Source of the DNA: Bacillus sp. (in: firmicutes)
GTDB taxonomy: Bacteria; Bacillota; Bacilli; Bacillales; JACDOC01
NCBI GenBank assembly: GCA_017656295.1
Contig: JACDOC010000022.1
Coordinates: 1 to 49,218, forward strand
Reading direction: 5' to 3'
Length of the DNA: 49,218 nucleotides
Shown here: positions 35,208 to 44,903 of the stretch, in pieces
Layout of the letters: each line of letters starts with the position of its first letter
How positions within the stretch are numbered: the first letter of the stretch is position 1
The notes under the pieces: generated by a model
What the model saw: only the letters and a program-made list of their open reading frames with translations
Told to the model about the DNA's origin: nothing
The model's database searches: none
Translations under genes and position numbers: made by a program

Positions 35208-36482
35208 TTAATACACATCTTGTTGTTTAAACCTTCTTACCGAATAAAGCGCAACAATTAATAACAAAATGGACCAAACAACGACCGTCACTAGTTCATA
35301 GTATTTAAATGTAGTAAACGCACCGCTTTCCATGAACCATAAAAATGGGTTTAGTATTAATATAAATGGGGTGAAATGAACAATAATGATAGCTATCGAA
35401 TTTTTTGCCATCACACTCGGAAGTAATAGCCCCGCTCCAAACAATACCCAAAAGAGAAAAAACACAAAGTAACTATGGCGAATCCACATGGCAATCACAT
35501 ACGTCATCGTACTAAATATCAAGACGCTCAACAAAAGGAGTATGCTTGCTAACGTTAAATACAAAACAAAAGGCAGGTTCCACCACGAAATATATGGATA
35601 ATCATACTCCCAATTAAACCCACTGCTGATGGGTACCTTCCATAAACCTGAGTAATCAAAAATACTAAAGTACGCTATGAACGTTCCTCCTAAAACAAGA
35701 ACCGTTGTAATGGAACTAGCTGTGAGGGAAACGATCCACTTATCCACACTTAGCCTTCTCCCTCTTTTCGATGAATAGGTTAACAGATGCGTTTTATTTT
35801 CAAATTCAAAATTAACCAAATAGCCTGTTAAAAGGACAGCTAATATGATGGATTCAAATAGAACCGCCCGAAACAACGTCCGGAACAACAATGTATGCAT
35901 TTTGTAAAAAGAACCGATAAAAAACAAATGATTGTACTCGTTAGTTTCAACTAACTCGGTAAACCGTTCTTTCAGCTGGGCATACTGTTTATTAACAAAA
36001 CGTTCAGCTTGCCCTGATAACCCGTATCTAGAAATTTGAAACTTAGCGATATTCATCACATCAAAGTTTTTATAATAGGTATCTAGGTCGTTAAGGTAAT
36101 AGTAGTACGATTCCACAAGAGCAATTTCCTCAATCCATTGCAGTTGCTCTTCGTCTACCTTCGTTTCTTCAAAAGCTCCATGATGAAAATCTTCTAAAAA
36201 CTCTTGAACTGTATGATACTCCTTTGAAAAATATACCTTTGTGAACTGTTGAAAATCGTCTAATTGTTCGAAATAATACTCCTTAAAGCGATCCGCCTTC
36301 TCACCATTCATTTCATGACCAAAGCGATCGACGAGTTTGGTCAACACCGCTAACTCTTCCCTTATGTGGCTATGTTGATAAATGATGAACACGTTAAATG
36401 AAAGAAAAATCACCAAAAGACTGACCAATATTGGAGACGTTCGGACTTTTGTAAACTCATATTTCATTATTGTCCACATCAT
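35208..36482 (-). CDS. ABC-2-type permease (first)
   Basis: A 424-residue membrane protein with the same layout as its downstream paralogue: an N-terminal helix, a large extracytoplasmic helical domain (about 30-200), then about five helices ending VRRFKQQDVY. I place the start at the ATG-ATG at 36482, where GAGGAG sits 7 bp upstream; it overlaps the ATPase gene by 26 bp. The frame opens 13 codons earlier without a site. It is encoded with an ABC ATPase; the substrate is unknown, export or peptide resistance being typical. Confidence 0.82.
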   Translation of the reverse strand: MMWTIMKYEFTKVRTSPILVSLLVIFLSFNVFIIYQHSHIREELAVLTKLVDRFGHEMNGEKADRFKEYYFEQLDDFQQFTKVYFSKEYHTVQEFLEDFHHGAFEETKVDEEQLQWIEEIALVESYYYYLNDLDTYYKNFDVMNIAKFQISRYGLSGQAERFVNKQYAQLKERFTELVETNEYNHLFFIGSFYKMHTLLFRTLFRAVLFESIILAVLLTGYLVNFEFENKTHLLTYSSKRGRRLSVDKWIVSLTASSITTVLVLGGTFIAYFSIFDYSGLWKVPISSGFNWEYDYPYISWWNLPFVLYLTLASILLLLSVLIFSTMTYVIAMWIRHSYFVFFLFWVLFGAGLLLPSVMAKNSIAIIIVHFTPFILILNPFLWFMESGAFTTFKYYELVTVVVWSILLLIVALYSVRRFKQQDVY

Positions 36483-37347
36483 GTGATTGCTCCTCATCTT
36501 GATACGCATATAAAAACACATCTTCTAATCTAGGTGAAACGATGGTCCAATCTGTTTGAGGACTCGATGCAATAAATCGAACTTTCCATTTTCCTTTTCG
36601 TTGCATTTCTGATAAGGTGAAATGGTTCTTCCTAAATTGCACCATTTCTTGATCGTCCACTTCTGTTTCAAATACTTTACCCTCTAATAGTTGACAAATA
36701 TTTCCGATGGTATCTTTATAAAGAACCTGTTTATTTTTAATCATAATGATTTCGTTGGCGATGGACTCGACATCCGAAACAATATGGGTAGAAAGAATAA
36801 CAATACGGTCTCTTGCTAAGTCAGACAACATATTGCGAAAACGTACCCTTTCTTTTGGATCGAGGCCTGCTGTCGGTTCATCTAAAATCAAGATTTTCGG
36901 GTCATTTAACATCGCTTGAGCAATTCCTACTCGTTGAATCATTCCACCTGAGAATTTCTTCATTTTTTTATGAGCCACATCAGTAAGGGCTACTTTTTCT
37001 AATACATCGTACACCCGTTTTTTAGCTACTTCTTTTTCAATCCCTTTCAACGCCGCTAAATAAAGTAAATATTGAACAGGGGTATAATTTTTGTAGTAAC
37101 CAAATTGTTGAGGCAAGTACCCTAACACTTCACGGTACCGTTCATCAAGCTGAAAAATATCGATTCCTTCATACAAAATGTCCCCTTTTGTCGGATAAAG
37201 TAAAGTCGTCAACATTTTGATTAATGTTGTTTTCCCCGCTCCATTTGGTGCTAATAATCCATATACTCCATGATGAAATTCAAGCGAAATATCTTCTAAT
37301 GCACAAAAATCCCCAAAATATTTGCTCACATTGTTCATCACTAACAT
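36457..37347 (-). CDS. ABC transporter ATPase
   Basis: A 296-residue ATPase. Walker A reads APNGAGKTTL (about 34-43; the first residue of the usual GPNGAGKT is Ala), Q-loop LPQQFGYY, signature FSGGMIQRVGIAQAML, Walker B ILILDEPTAGLDP, and a switch His in LSTHIVSDVES. The last 90 residues form a family-specific C-terminal domain. It overlaps both neighbours and works with the two permeases. Confidence 0.93.
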   Translation of the reverse strand: MLVMNNVSKYFGDFCALEDISLEFHHGVYGLLAPNGAGKTTLIKMLTTLLYPTKGDILYEGIDIFQLDERYREVLGYLPQQFGYYKNYTPVQYLLYLAALKGIEKEVAKKRVYDVLEKVALTDVAHKKMKKFSGGMIQRVGIAQAMLNDPKILILDEPTAGLDPKERVRFRNMLSDLARDRIVILSTHIVSDVESIANEIIMIKNKQVLYKDTIGNICQLLEGKVFETEVDDQEMVQFRKNHFTLSEMQRKGKWKVRFIASSPQTDWTIVSPRLEDVFLYAYQDEEQSHDVDNNEI

Positions 37348-38105
37348 CTTGCCTCTCTCCTTCTAACCGTTGTTTGCATCATGTCTTGAATTTGCTTTAC
37401 GTATAGATATCCACATAGAAATACAACGAAGATATACACATATATCGGTATTTGACTTAAACAAGTATGATAAAATTCGTCACTATATATGAAAAGCACA
37501 CAATTTAGAAACACCCAGGCGGTGAGCCATCCATAAAACACCCGACGCGACCGATAGCGAATGATGACATAGATAAAAAGCGCTGAAAAAATAAAGAGGG
37601 AAGAAATCGAAATCGTGAATAATTCCCAAAAATGAACGACACGATTTACTTGAATACTTAAAAATGCTGCCCCTAGCAAACTTAACAAGACGCTGAGAAT
37701 ACTATAGACTAACATGCGAAAAGCTGTAAGTTGATAAAAGTTGTACTTACAAACCATTTCTACTTCATACGTTTGATCCTTATCTAGCAAAGCCCAGAAT
37801 GAAAAACTAATATATATGAGGGGCGATGTGATAAACATAAAAGAGTAGACGTTTCCGATATCTTTTTGGAAATAATTTGTGGATTGTAATACCGTAAACG
37901 TAAAAATAATGACCAACATGAATAACGTGAAGGCTGTTTCATACCAATCTCGAAACAAATGCTTCACACCAACTTGTCGATACATGTTTTTCAAAGAAGC
38001 GAAAAAAGAGTCCCGGTCATTGCCAAACTGATTGACAATCGTGTAAATTTCATCCTGAATCGTTTCATCATCTGGATATTCAACGTAAAATTTTTCCTTC
38101 CTCAT
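37341..38105 (-). CDS. Membrane protein coupled to the sigma factor, possible anti-sigma
   Basis: A 254-residue protein. The first 60 residues are cytoplasmic and charged (YPDDETIQDEIYTIVNQFGN); about six helices follow (about 62-245). It overlaps the sigma-factor stop by four bases and the ATPase start by seven, so it is translated in step with both. Membrane proteins in this position are often anti-sigma factors; no zinc-binding HxxxCxxC is present, so the role is inferred from position only. Confidence 0.7.
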   Translation of the reverse strand: MRKEKFYVEYPDDETIQDEIYTIVNQFGNDRDSFFASLKNMYRQVGVKHLFRDWYETAFTLFMLVIIFTFTVLQSTNYFQKDIGNVYSFMFITSPLIYISFSFWALLDKDQTYEVEMVCKYNFYQLTAFRMLVYSILSVLLSLLGAAFLSIQVNRVVHFWELFTISISSLFIFSALFIYVIIRYRSRRVFYGWLTAWVFLNCVLFIYSDEFYHTCLSQIPIYVYIFVVFLCGYLYVKQIQDMMQTTVRRREARC

Positions 38106-38656
38106 TGGTCATCCCCCCTCATTTTGTTTTTGATTTTTTTCAAAGCCGAATAATACTTCGTTTTCACCGTCGCCTCCGGTAAGTTTAATATGTCAGCAAC
38201 TTCGGAAAACGTATAATCTGAAAATAGCTTCAGTCTGAATATTTGTTGGATGGATGAATCGAATTGAAGAAGAAGATGCAAAATTCTCTCGACATCTTCT
38301 TTATATTCCAACGTCAATGTAAAATCATCCCACCGAGAAGGCTCATATTCTTCAATCGGTTCTGCTAAGTGATGGTATTTGTAATATTTTGAGCGGTAAT
38401 AATCAATGATTCGATAGGTTGCTAGTTTATAAAGCCACGTCCTGAACGAAGCTTTTTTCTCATCAAATGAACGGATGGATTGAAGCATGTGTAAAAAGAT
38501 TTCTTGCGTTATGTCCATAGCTAATTCTTTATTCATCGTTTGCTTATACACATAGGCATATATTTCTTTATAGTATTTAGAAATCAGTTGATTGGCAGCT
38601 TTCCGGCAGGACTTCCTTTTGATTTTTCTGATCCACTGTCTTTCCTGATCCATCAT
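38102..38656 (-). CDS. ECF-type sigma-70 factor
   Basis: A 184-residue sigma factor. Region 2 covers about 22-90, with ELAMDITQEIFLHML, SFRTWLYKLATYRIIDYYRS; region 4 covers about 120-180, with FRLKLFSDYTFSEVADILNLPEATVKTKYYSAL. It heads a tightly overlapping operon with a membrane protein, an ABC ATPase and two permeases, as in the Bacillus sigY-yxl layout. Autoregulation is likely: AAAAC and TTACGA spaced about 17 bp lie at 38714-38741 on the minus strand, an ECF-like but weak match. Confidence 0.88.
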   Translation of the reverse strand: MMDQERQWIRKIKRKSCRKAANQLISKYYKEIYAYVYKQTMNKELAMDITQEIFLHMLQSIRSFDEKKASFRTWLYKLATYRIIDYYRSKYYKYHHLAEPIEEYEPSRWDDFTLTLEYKEDVERILHLLLQFDSSIQQIFRLKLFSDYTFSEVADILNLPEATVKTKYYSALKKIKNKMRGDDQ

Positions 38657-38805
38657 TCACATCTCTTTTCTTTTTCTAGCAGATTTATGGAATTGGAAAC
38701 TTCTATCTATTTATTCGTAACAGAGGAAAAAATAGTTTTAAAGAAATTTATTTTTTTAAAAAAAAGTGGATTGGTTCTGAGGATTCGAAAATGAGGAATA
38801 AAAGG

Positions 38806-38843
38806 TAAAAAGGCGCCAATCTTCCGTTCTTAGCGCCTTTTTA
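38806..38843 (-). terminator. Terminator after the gene at 38877
   Basis: Perfect stem AAAAAGGCGC / GCGCCTTTTT around a 16-base loop; A/T tracts on both sides. Confidence 0.85.
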
Positions 38844-38876
38844 AAATTATCTCCTTAACTCATTTGGGTTTGCTTT

Positions 38877-39644
38877 CTATTTCCCCACTTCCCACTCCAC
38901 CGTTATACTCCCCGATAAATGGTGACCTGTTACGACGATGTAGTAGGTATCGGTAGCTTTTGCTGTAATCGAACGCGTATTTTCTCCCAATTCCGTTATG
39001 CCGACATATTGGTTTTCTTTGTTCCTTACATGATACCCATATCCACCGCCATTTGTCGGATGAAACTCAATGGTAAACGTTAGCGTATCACCTTGTTCTA
39101 AGTAAACGGGAATTTCGTGCTTCCCGTGAAAGTAGGAAAAGGTAGCTTGGAAGCTATTGTCGGTTCTCATTTCGTTCCATTGTTTTTTCGTCGTAAAGTC
39201 GATGGATAAAAGTGTGATAAGGAATAGTGGGATAACAACCGCAAATAACCACCGTCGCCACACATTCTTTTTCGAAAATATAGTTTCAAGATAAAACAGT
39301 AACGAAAAAATAGCTCCAACAGCACCAGCAAATAAAGTAAATGGATTTACACCTCGAACTAGAAAATAAGCAAATCCGGCCACGATATAAAGCACGATTT
39401 TCGTCGTTTGATGGAACTTTTTCACTCTTGTTGTTAGCCCATCAATAACGATGGAACAAGTAATTCCGTACGCGTAAAAAATAAACCAAAGCATCTTTGT
39501 TTGATTAAAGTTTTCAACTGTATCGTACATGTCAAATTCAGCGGACATTAATATGACAAGAAAATAAATAAAGATGGAAAAGCCGGCACCGGCTAACTTT
39601 GTCAGTAAATATCGCCCAATGGTGAGGGCTTTTTCTTGCATCAT
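38877..39644 (-). CDS. Four-helix membrane protein with C-terminal extracytoplasmic domain
   Basis: A 255-residue protein. About five hydrophobic segments fill residues 10-150; the last 100 residues form a beta-rich domain (YLEQGDTLTFTIEF, GGGYGYHVRNKENQYVG, ITAKATDTYYIVVTGHHLSGSITVEWEV) resembling bacterial pre-peptidase or jelly-roll domains. The ATG-ATG at 39644 follows a run of G's; the frame is open 28 codons further up without a site. The family is not recognised. Confidence 0.7.
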   Translation of the reverse strand: MMQEKALTIGRYLLTKLAGAGFSIFIYFLVILMSAEFDMYDTVENFNQTKMLWFIFYAYGITCSIVIDGLTTRVKKFHQTTKIVLYIVAGFAYFLVRGVNPFTLFAGAVGAIFSLLFYLETIFSKKNVWRRWLFAVVIPLFLITLLSIDFTTKKQWNEMRTDNSFQATFSYFHGKHEIPVYLEQGDTLTFTIEFHPTNGGGYGYHVRNKENQYVGITELGENTRSITAKATDTYYIVVTGHHLSGSITVEWEVGK

Positions 39645-39843
39645 GGAATCCCCCCATCGAAGCCGTTTATAATCTGTATTTATTTTCCATTGTACATGAA
39701 GAATGAAGTGTTTGGAGGAAAATTCCACTTAAAAAATAATTTCAAAGGCTTCTTCTATCTTTAGTAGGGCGATGAATTCATATGTATCCATTTCGGGCTT
39801 CAATCGGAAGAACGGGTCCATCCCACTGTTTCAGATTTTTCAC

Positions 39844-40224
39844 TTATTTTTGACAGCGGCCGAGCTCTTTTTTTACAAGGTCAACCGCTGTTAAAGCGAT
39901 AAGCATGGTATTAATGATCCCAAATAGCAACAATTTTAAGCGGAAAAAGAGCAGACTGAACGCTTGGTTGCATAAAAAATTGGTGATACATAACGAGAAA
40001 AACCGCTTCGTTTGGGAGTTATACCTATGGCGATCATTGATAATGGAAACGGCTAAAGCAATGAAGCAATAGAGGATGGACCGAACAAAGCCAATCGTGT
40101 AGCCGGTTGGAGTGAAAATCGGCTTTTTTAACTGGTGATACCAAAACGGGCGACGGTTGGTTAAAAAGGAGGAAAGGAACGAACTGACGTAAATGATGAA
40201 TAAAAGGATAGACGATTTTTTCAT
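39844..40224 (-). CDS. TspO/MBR-like protein, short
   Basis: A 126-residue membrane protein. It has the TspO opening (two helices, W-x3-L-KKPIFTPTG, then FVRSILYCFIALAVS), which in the family reads KPxWxPP and WxxLYxxxG. Known members are about 155 residues with five helices; here the fifth helix, with its LIPYLLW-like motif, is absent and no other frame supplies it. So it is either a truncated gene or a diverged relative. It stands alone, with a promoter-like region shared with no neighbour. Confidence 0.6.
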   Translation of the reverse strand: MKKSSILLFIIYVSSFLSSFLTNRRPFWYHQLKKPIFTPTGYTIGFVRSILYCFIALAVSIINDRHRYNSQTKRFFSLCITNFLCNQAFSLLFFRLKLLLFGIINTMLIALTAVDLVKKELGRCQK

Positions 40225-40270
40225 GAAGATCCCTCTTTTTTACTTCTAACTTGTGTGGCCATTGGCCAAA

Positions 40271-41230
40271 TTATTCTACTCGCAAGTAATATTTACGGTG
40301 TTTACTCCCTCCTTTTCTTTCCAGCGGCATGTTTGATAAAAGATCGAATGTGACTCTAATCGATGGACATTGTATAAAAGACCGGCATTTTTGATTCGTA
40401 ATAAAAGGTTCTACCAGATACAAATAATCGAAAATCGCTTGTTCATGGGCCGTTTTAGATGAATAGTTACAATGTGGGCATATCCACTTACCCCAGACTC
40501 TCTCCATCGAAAAGTTATTACACTCAGGGCAATAGACACCAGTAATTAATTCGTTCGGTTGGATGTTGTAAAGCGGTAAGATAGCTGGTTGGTGAGGTAA
40601 ATGGTGAAGTAATATTTGTTGTTTTAATTGCTCTAATTTTTTTTCACTTAAAATAGGGTGGGAATAAATGCGAGCAAGCTGGTCCACTTTTTCGGGGAGA
40701 GTGTGGACATGCACTACGGGGAGCGGGTGTTCTAAGGCAGATTTTAAAATGGTTCTTTCATTTGTATTGACAACAAGGAATTCAATAGGGATATGTTCTA
40801 CATCATATTGAGCGAACCACAATTTCAATTTTCGGCAAAGCCAATCAGCTTCGAAAATCGGATTGGGTAACCCTTTTTCCTTTCCATTCACCGTCTGAAT
40901 TAGCTGTTCAAACTCATCAAAATAGAGCGTTCCGCAATAATGGATTTTTTTTATGATGAGGAAAAATGAAGGTGTCATGACCAACGCATCCAGTTGGATA
41001 AGCAGGTCATCTATTTTTAGTCGTACATCATGATAAATGTAATACGATCGTAAGTACAAATCTATATAAGAAAGAAATTCATCTAATAACTTTTCTCCCT
41101 CATACTCCTCCCTTCTTTTGAATAACTCATTCTCTACTTCATTTCTTTTCGGATGATGCTTTGGAAGCCTTCGTTCAAGTGCTTCTAATGCTCGCAACTG
41201 ATAAGGTACCGTTCGTTTTTTGACAATCAA
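40271..41230 (-). CDS. NERD-domain protein with zinc ribbon, altered active site
   Basis: A 319-residue protein. Residues about 38-150 form a NERD (nuclease-related) domain: EYEGEKLLDEFL, the QLD at 79-81, and IHYCGTLYFDEFEQL. In typical NERD proteins an ExK sits just before this; here the aligned positions read K94-K-I96, so the catalytic pair is lost. A zinc ribbon (CPEC at about 242, CPHC at about 260) follows. TTG start with GAGGAGGG upstream. Probably DNA-binding rather than cutting. Confidence 0.75.
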   Translation of the reverse strand: MIVKKRTVPYQLRALEALERRLPKHHPKRNEVENELFKRREEYEGEKLLDEFLSYIDLYLRSYYIYHDVRLKIDDLLIQLDALVMTPSFFLIIKKIHYCGTLYFDEFEQLIQTVNGKEKGLPNPIFEADWLCRKLKLWFAQYDVEHIPIEFLVVNTNERTILKSALEHPLPVVHVHTLPEKVDQLARIYSHPILSEKKLEQLKQQILLHHLPHQPAILPLYNIQPNELITGVYCPECNNFSMERVWGKWICPHCNYSSKTAHEQAIFDYLYLVEPFITNQKCRSFIQCPSIRVTFDLLSNMPLERKGGSKHRKYYLRVE

Positions 41231-41373
41231 TAATTATCCCTCCTCTTATTTTTTATATTCAATTCTCCATTTATTTACAAAATCCTGCATCCATTGACAA
41301 ATTTTTTACTAAATGACCTTCGTTGGAAATGCTCAATCTTCTAAAAATTCTTTCCTTATGCTTTTTTGCTCCG

Positions 41374-41403
41374 TTGACACAGCATTCATCATAGAGATAC
41401 GAT
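41374..41403 (+). promoter_or_regulatory. Likely sigma-A promoter of kynUBA
   Basis: TTGACA (41374-41379), 18-bp spacer, TACGAT (41398-41403), about 50 bp upstream of the kynU start. The -35 box is perfect, the -10 box is four of six. No T-box or other leader structure was seen. Confidence 0.5.
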
Positions 41404-41450
41404 TAATTTATCAGAATTTATTTAATTTTTTATCCAAAGAGGTGAAGGCC

Positions 41451-42728
41451 ATGACGATGCCATACACGATTAAGTATGCACAGCAACTCGATGCGCGAGA
41501 TGAGCTGCGTTCGTTTCGGGACGAGTTTTATATAAAAAAAGGAACGATTTACATGGACGGGAATTCTCTCGGACTGCTTTCCAAGCGGGCGGAGGCATCA
41601 CTTTTACAAATTCTTGATTCGTGGAAAGAGCTTGGGATTGACGGTTGGACACAAGGGGAGCATCCGTGGTTTTACTTGTCTGAACGGCTTGGGGATTTGA
41701 TGGCACCGCTTGTTGGGGCGAAGCCGGAGGAGGTCATTGTAACCGGGTCGACGACGTTAAATCTTCATCAACTCGTGGCCACGTTTTATGAGCCTCAAGG
41801 GAACCGGACGAAAATTGTCGCAGACGAATTAAGTTTTCCATCGGACATTTATGCGTTACAAAGTCAGTTGAAGTTAAAAAGTTTGAATCCGGATGAACAT
41901 CTCGTCCGCGTGAAAAGTCGCGACGGACGAACGCTCACAGAAGAAGACATAATTGAAGCGATGACCGATGATGTCGCACTTATCGTCTTATCGAGCGTCC
42001 TTTATCGAAGCGGGCAAATTTTAAATATGAAAAAAATAACGGAAGAAGCGCATCGTCGTGGGATCCTTATCGGTTGGGATTTGTGCCATTCGATTGGGGC
42101 GATTCCGCATGCGCTTGACGAATGGGACGTCGATTTTGCGTTTTGGTGTAACTACAAGTATTTAAACGGCGGTCCAGGATGCGTGGCGGGTCTTTACGTG
42201 AATGAGAAGCATTTCGGCCGGACGCCAGGGCTAGCAGGCTGGTTTAGTTCAGATAAAAGGAAGCAGTTTGACATGGAGCATACGCTTACGCCAGCGCCGG
42301 ATGCTGGAGCTTATCAACTGGCGACTCCGCATGTACTGAGCATGGCACCGCTGCTTGGTTCGTTGGAGCTTTTTCACGAAGCTGGCATCGACCGCCTCCG
42401 AAAAAAATCGCTCCAGCTGACGCAATATATGATGGACCTTATCCGCTATGAATTAGCCGATTTTGGCTTTTCGTTCGGCAATCCGTTAGACGACGAGACG
42501 CGGGGCGGTCACATCTACTTAGAACATTCGGAAGCTGCGCGTATTTGTAAAGCACTAAAAGCACAAGGCGTGATTCCAGATTTCCGGAAGCCAAACGGCA
42601 TTCGCCTTGCCCCAGTTGCATTGTACAACTCCTTTGAAGACGTCTTCCGGACGGTGCAAATATTAAAAGCAATTATGACAGAGGAAACATACAAACAATA
42701 CGAAAATACACGAGATGTGGTGGCATAA
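41451..42728 (+). CDS. kynU: Kynureninase
   Basis: A 425-residue PLP enzyme of the aminotransferase class V fold that cleaves L-kynurenine to anthranilate and alanine. Landmarks: [46 protein letters not shown] and [20 protein letters not shown] with the PLP lysine. The start ATG follows AGAGGTGA; the frame is open further upstream but that covers the promoter. First gene of kynU-kynB-kynA, with a one-base gap to kynB. Confidence 0.96.
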   Translation: MTMPYTIKYAQQLDARDELRSFRDEFYIKKGTIYMDGNSLGLLSKRAEASLLQILDSWKELGIDGWTQGEHPWFYLSERLGDLMAPLVGAKPEEVIVTGSTTLNLHQLVATFYEPQGNRTKIVADELSFPSDIYALQSQLKLKSLNPDEHLVRVKSRDGRTLTEEDIIEAMTDDVALIVLSSVLYRSGQILNMKKITEEAHRRGILIGWDLCHSIGAIPHALDEWDVDFAFWCNYKYLNGGPGCVAGLYVNEKHFGRTPGLAGWFSSDKRKQFDMEHTLTPAPDAGAYQLATPHVLSMAPLLGSLELFHEAGIDRLRKKSLQLTQYMMDLIRYELADFGFSFGNPLDDETRGGHIYLEHSEAARICKALKAQGVIPDFRKPNGIRLAPVALYNSFEDVFRTVQILKAIMTEETYKQYENTRDVVA

Positions 42729-42729
42729 C

Positions 42730-43362
42730 ATGAAGAAAAACGAGTGGATTGATATTTCACAACCGCTTCATAACGAGTTAGCCCATTGGCCAGGGGATAC
42801 GCCTTTTTCGTATAACCTTTCTTTTACGAAAGAACAGACGGGATCGGTAAACATCGGACGGATGACGATGAGCTTGCATTCCGGAACGCATGTCGATGCC
42901 CCATTTCATTTTAACGACCATGGAGAAAAAATTCTCGACTTAGATGTAAGCGTTTTTATTGGGCCGGCGCGCGTCATTGATGTGTCGCATTGTGAAAAAA
43001 TTGACCGTGCTGCGCTTGAAGTGTTCGATTTAGAAGGAGTGACCCGGTTGTTGCTTCGGACGGCTGTTCCGAACGAACCGAACCGCTTTCCGGAAAAAAT
43101 TGTCCCGCTTGATGCCGACCTTGGTCCATTTTTTTACGAAAAAGGCATTCGCCTCGTAGGTGTCGATGTGCCGTCTGTTGATCCGCTTGATAGTAAAGAC
43201 ATGGCAGCGCATCATTCACTGCATCAACACGGGGTGCACATTTTAGAAAACGTGATGCTCGACGATGTGGAACCGGGAGATTACGAACTTATCGCCGTTC
43301 CGCTTCCGTTAAAAGAGGCCGACGGAAGTCCGGTGCGGGCGCTCATCAAACCGATTCGATAG
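42730..43362 (+). CDS. kynB: Kynurenine formamidase
   Basis: A 210-residue cyclase-family hydrolase that removes the formyl group of N-formylkynurenine. It has WIDISQPLHNELAHWPGDTPF at the start and the metal-binding HSGTHVDAPFHF (about 51-62), with DVPSVDPL and AHHSLHQHGV further on. Bacillus KynB has the same opening. The start overlaps closely with the kynU stop; the ribosome binding site is weak, so coupling is likely. Confidence 0.95.
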   Translation: MKKNEWIDISQPLHNELAHWPGDTPFSYNLSFTKEQTGSVNIGRMTMSLHSGTHVDAPFHFNDHGEKILDLDVSVFIGPARVIDVSHCEKIDRAALEVFDLEGVTRLLLRTAVPNEPNRFPEKIVPLDADLGPFFYEKGIRLVGVDVPSVDPLDSKDMAAHHSLHQHGVHILENVMLDDVEPGDYELIAVPLPLKEADGSPVRALIKPIR

Positions 43363-43374
43363 GAGGAGACGGCT

Positions 43375-44196
43375 TTGGTACACGAAAAAGACATTCACAC
43401 CGATTTTCGCGATCGGATGACGTATGGAGAATATTTGCAGCTCGATGCGATTTTATCTAGTCAAAAACGATTGTCTGACCATCATGATGAAATGCTGTTT
43501 ATCATCATCCATCAGGTAAGCGAATTATGGATGAAGTTGATTTTACACGAGCTCCGCGCAGCGACGGCTTTGATCCAAAAAGGGGAATTTTCACCAGCAT
43601 TTAAAATGCTCGCACGCGTATCTAAAATTCAAACGCAAATCATTCATGCTTGGGACGTACTTTCTACGCTCACCCCATCGGAGTACATGGAGTTTCGCGA
43701 CAAGCTTGGGCAAGCATCGGGCTTTCAATCGTTTCAATACCGGATGATTGAATTTGCGCTTGGTTACAAAACAGACCACGTGCTCAAAATTTATGAAAAG
43801 GATCCGAAACTATCGGCGGAACTCGAACAAGCGTACAAAGCACCCGGATTGTACGATGTCTCTATTCAAGCGTTAGCTAAAACCGGTTTCCCAATTCACC
43901 AAGACGTGCTCGACCGCGACTGGACAAAGCCATACAAAGAAGACGCCTCGGTGGAGCAAGCATGGCTCGAAGTGTACCGAAACGTCGACAAGTATTGGGA
44001 CCTATATCAATTGGCAGAAAAGCTCGTCGACATTGAAGACTGGCTCCAACAATGGCGCTTCCGCCACATGAAAACCGTCGAACGCATCATCGGCCACAAA
44101 ACGGGCACCGGCGGCTCATCCGGCGTCACGTATTTGAAAAAAGTATTAGACCAACGCTTTTTCCCAGAGCTGTGGAATATTCGGACGAAGTTGTAA
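43375..44196 (+). CDS. kynA: Tryptophan 2,3-dioxygenase
   Basis: A 273-residue heme dioxygenase that opens the indole ring of tryptophan to N-formylkynurenine. [36 protein letters not shown] with the distal His and substrate-contact residues, [16 protein letters not shown], and [21 protein letters not shown] with the proximal heme His are all present. TTG start with a strong AGGAGGAG. It completes the three-step route from tryptophan to anthranilate. A short repeat and not a classic terminator follows. Confidence 0.96.
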   Translation: MVHEKDIHTDFRDRMTYGEYLQLDAILSSQKRLSDHHDEMLFIIIHQVSELWMKLILHELRAATALIQKGEFSPAFKMLARVSKIQTQIIHAWDVLSTLTPSEYMEFRDKLGQASGFQSFQYRMIEFALGYKTDHVLKIYEKDPKLSAELEQAYKAPGLYDVSIQALAKTGFPIHQDVLDRDWTKPYKEDASVEQAWLEVYRNVDKYWDLYQLAEKLVDIEDWLQQWRFRHMKTVERIIGHKTGTGGSSGVTYLKKVLDQRFFPELWNIRTKL

Positions 44197-44200
44197 TTTT

Positions 44201-44246
44201 AGGGGACAATTTTAGGGGACAGTCCCGCATTACTTTAAAGCGTTAA
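44201..44246. repeat. REP-like GGGACAG...TTTAAAGC element, single copy
   Basis: GGGACAATTTTAGGGGACAG (44202-44221), then TCCCGCATTACTTTAAAGCG, immediately after the kynA stop. It shares the GGGACAG-CCCGC-TTTAAAGC-TTTA layout with the paired element at 45226. Such elements are common between Bacillus genes. Confidence 0.65.
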
Positions 44247-44287
44247 ATTATTCATTAATATAGCAATAGTTTGTTTTGAGATTGCAA

Positions 44288-44395
44288 AATTAGGCTCATA
44301 AAAGCTGGCATTGGGGTTTAGAGCAGTTTATTTGGCAAATAAAAAACGATTTAGGGCTCATAGAACAATTGGTTTTGGCACATAAGAAAGCCCAT
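44288..44395. repeat. Degenerate 21-bp array (array C)
   Basis: GG(C)xCATA-like cores start at 44293, 44314, 44334, 44355 and 44377, spacing 21, 20, 21, 22. Units read GGCTCATAAAAG, GGGGTTTAGAGC, GGCAAATAAAAA, GGCTCATAGAAC and GGCACATAAGAA. It lies between kynA and the gene at 44439. Confidence 0.82.
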
Positions 44396-44421
44396 TAACG
44401 ATTCAAATTTTGATTGGATAG

Positions 44422-44450
44422 AAAGGAGTAGCTAAGTGCTAACTCCTTTT
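44422..44450. terminator. Terminator overlapping the stop of the gene at 44439
   Basis: AAAGGAGTAGC pairs with GCTAACTCCTTT with one bulge, T's after it on the plus strand and some on the minus strand. Confidence 0.65.
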
Positions 44451-44870
44451 TATTTTTAACCTTACAACGATGAATACAATCGCAACTATAACAAGCCCAA
44501 ATCCTATTTTTAAAGCAACTTCTTTCCAATAATGTGGTGACCGATGCTTGTAGACTGCTTTCAAATAGCGATTGGGCTCCACTTCGACCGCAATGGCCAA
44601 TTTTGTCGGTGTCCCTTTAATTTCATAATACTTCGTCCCGACTGGATAAACATTCGACGCATCTCCCCAGTAATCACCTGTCCTATTGTCCGCTTGTGTT
44701 TTTACCTGGCCAATCATTTTTCCAATATCGGTCACTTCTTCCACAGTTACTTCATACACATGTCCTTTCCAGACAACGAACGAATAGGCCCACGAAAGTG
44801 CATGGACGAATGGCTGAAATGTCCATACGAACATGAAAAACAACAATAGAACCCGTTTCAATCCCCCCAT
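44439..44870 (-). CDS. Secreted or membrane-anchored protein of unknown function
   Basis: A 143-residue protein: a signal-like helix (about 5-25), an extracytoplasmic domain of about 90 residues (VWKGHVYEVTVEEVTDIG, TKYYEIKGTPTKLAIAVEV), and a C-terminal helix (about 120-138) followed by a basic tail. It is likely anchored at both ends. GGAGGGATGG precedes the ATG. The family is not recognised. Confidence 0.72.
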   Translation of the reverse strand: MGGLKRVLLLFFMFVWTFQPFVHALSWAYSFVVWKGHVYEVTVEEVTDIGKMIGQVKTQADNRTGDYWGDASNVYPVGTKYYEIKGTPTKLAIAVEVEPNRYLKAVYKHRSPHYWKEVALKIGFGLVIVAIVFIVVRLKIKRS

Positions 44871-44903
44871 CCCTCCTATTAAATTTAGTTATTTTTTACT
44901 TTA

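Noticed and set aside
41231-41450. Tryptophan T-box or attenuator before kynU
   Set aside because: No specifier or antiterminator structure and no terminator were visible; only a plausible promoter.
41313-41450. N-terminal extension of kynureninase
   Set aside because: The upstream in-frame part has no ribosome binding site and overlaps the promoter; family proteins start near [10 protein letters not shown].
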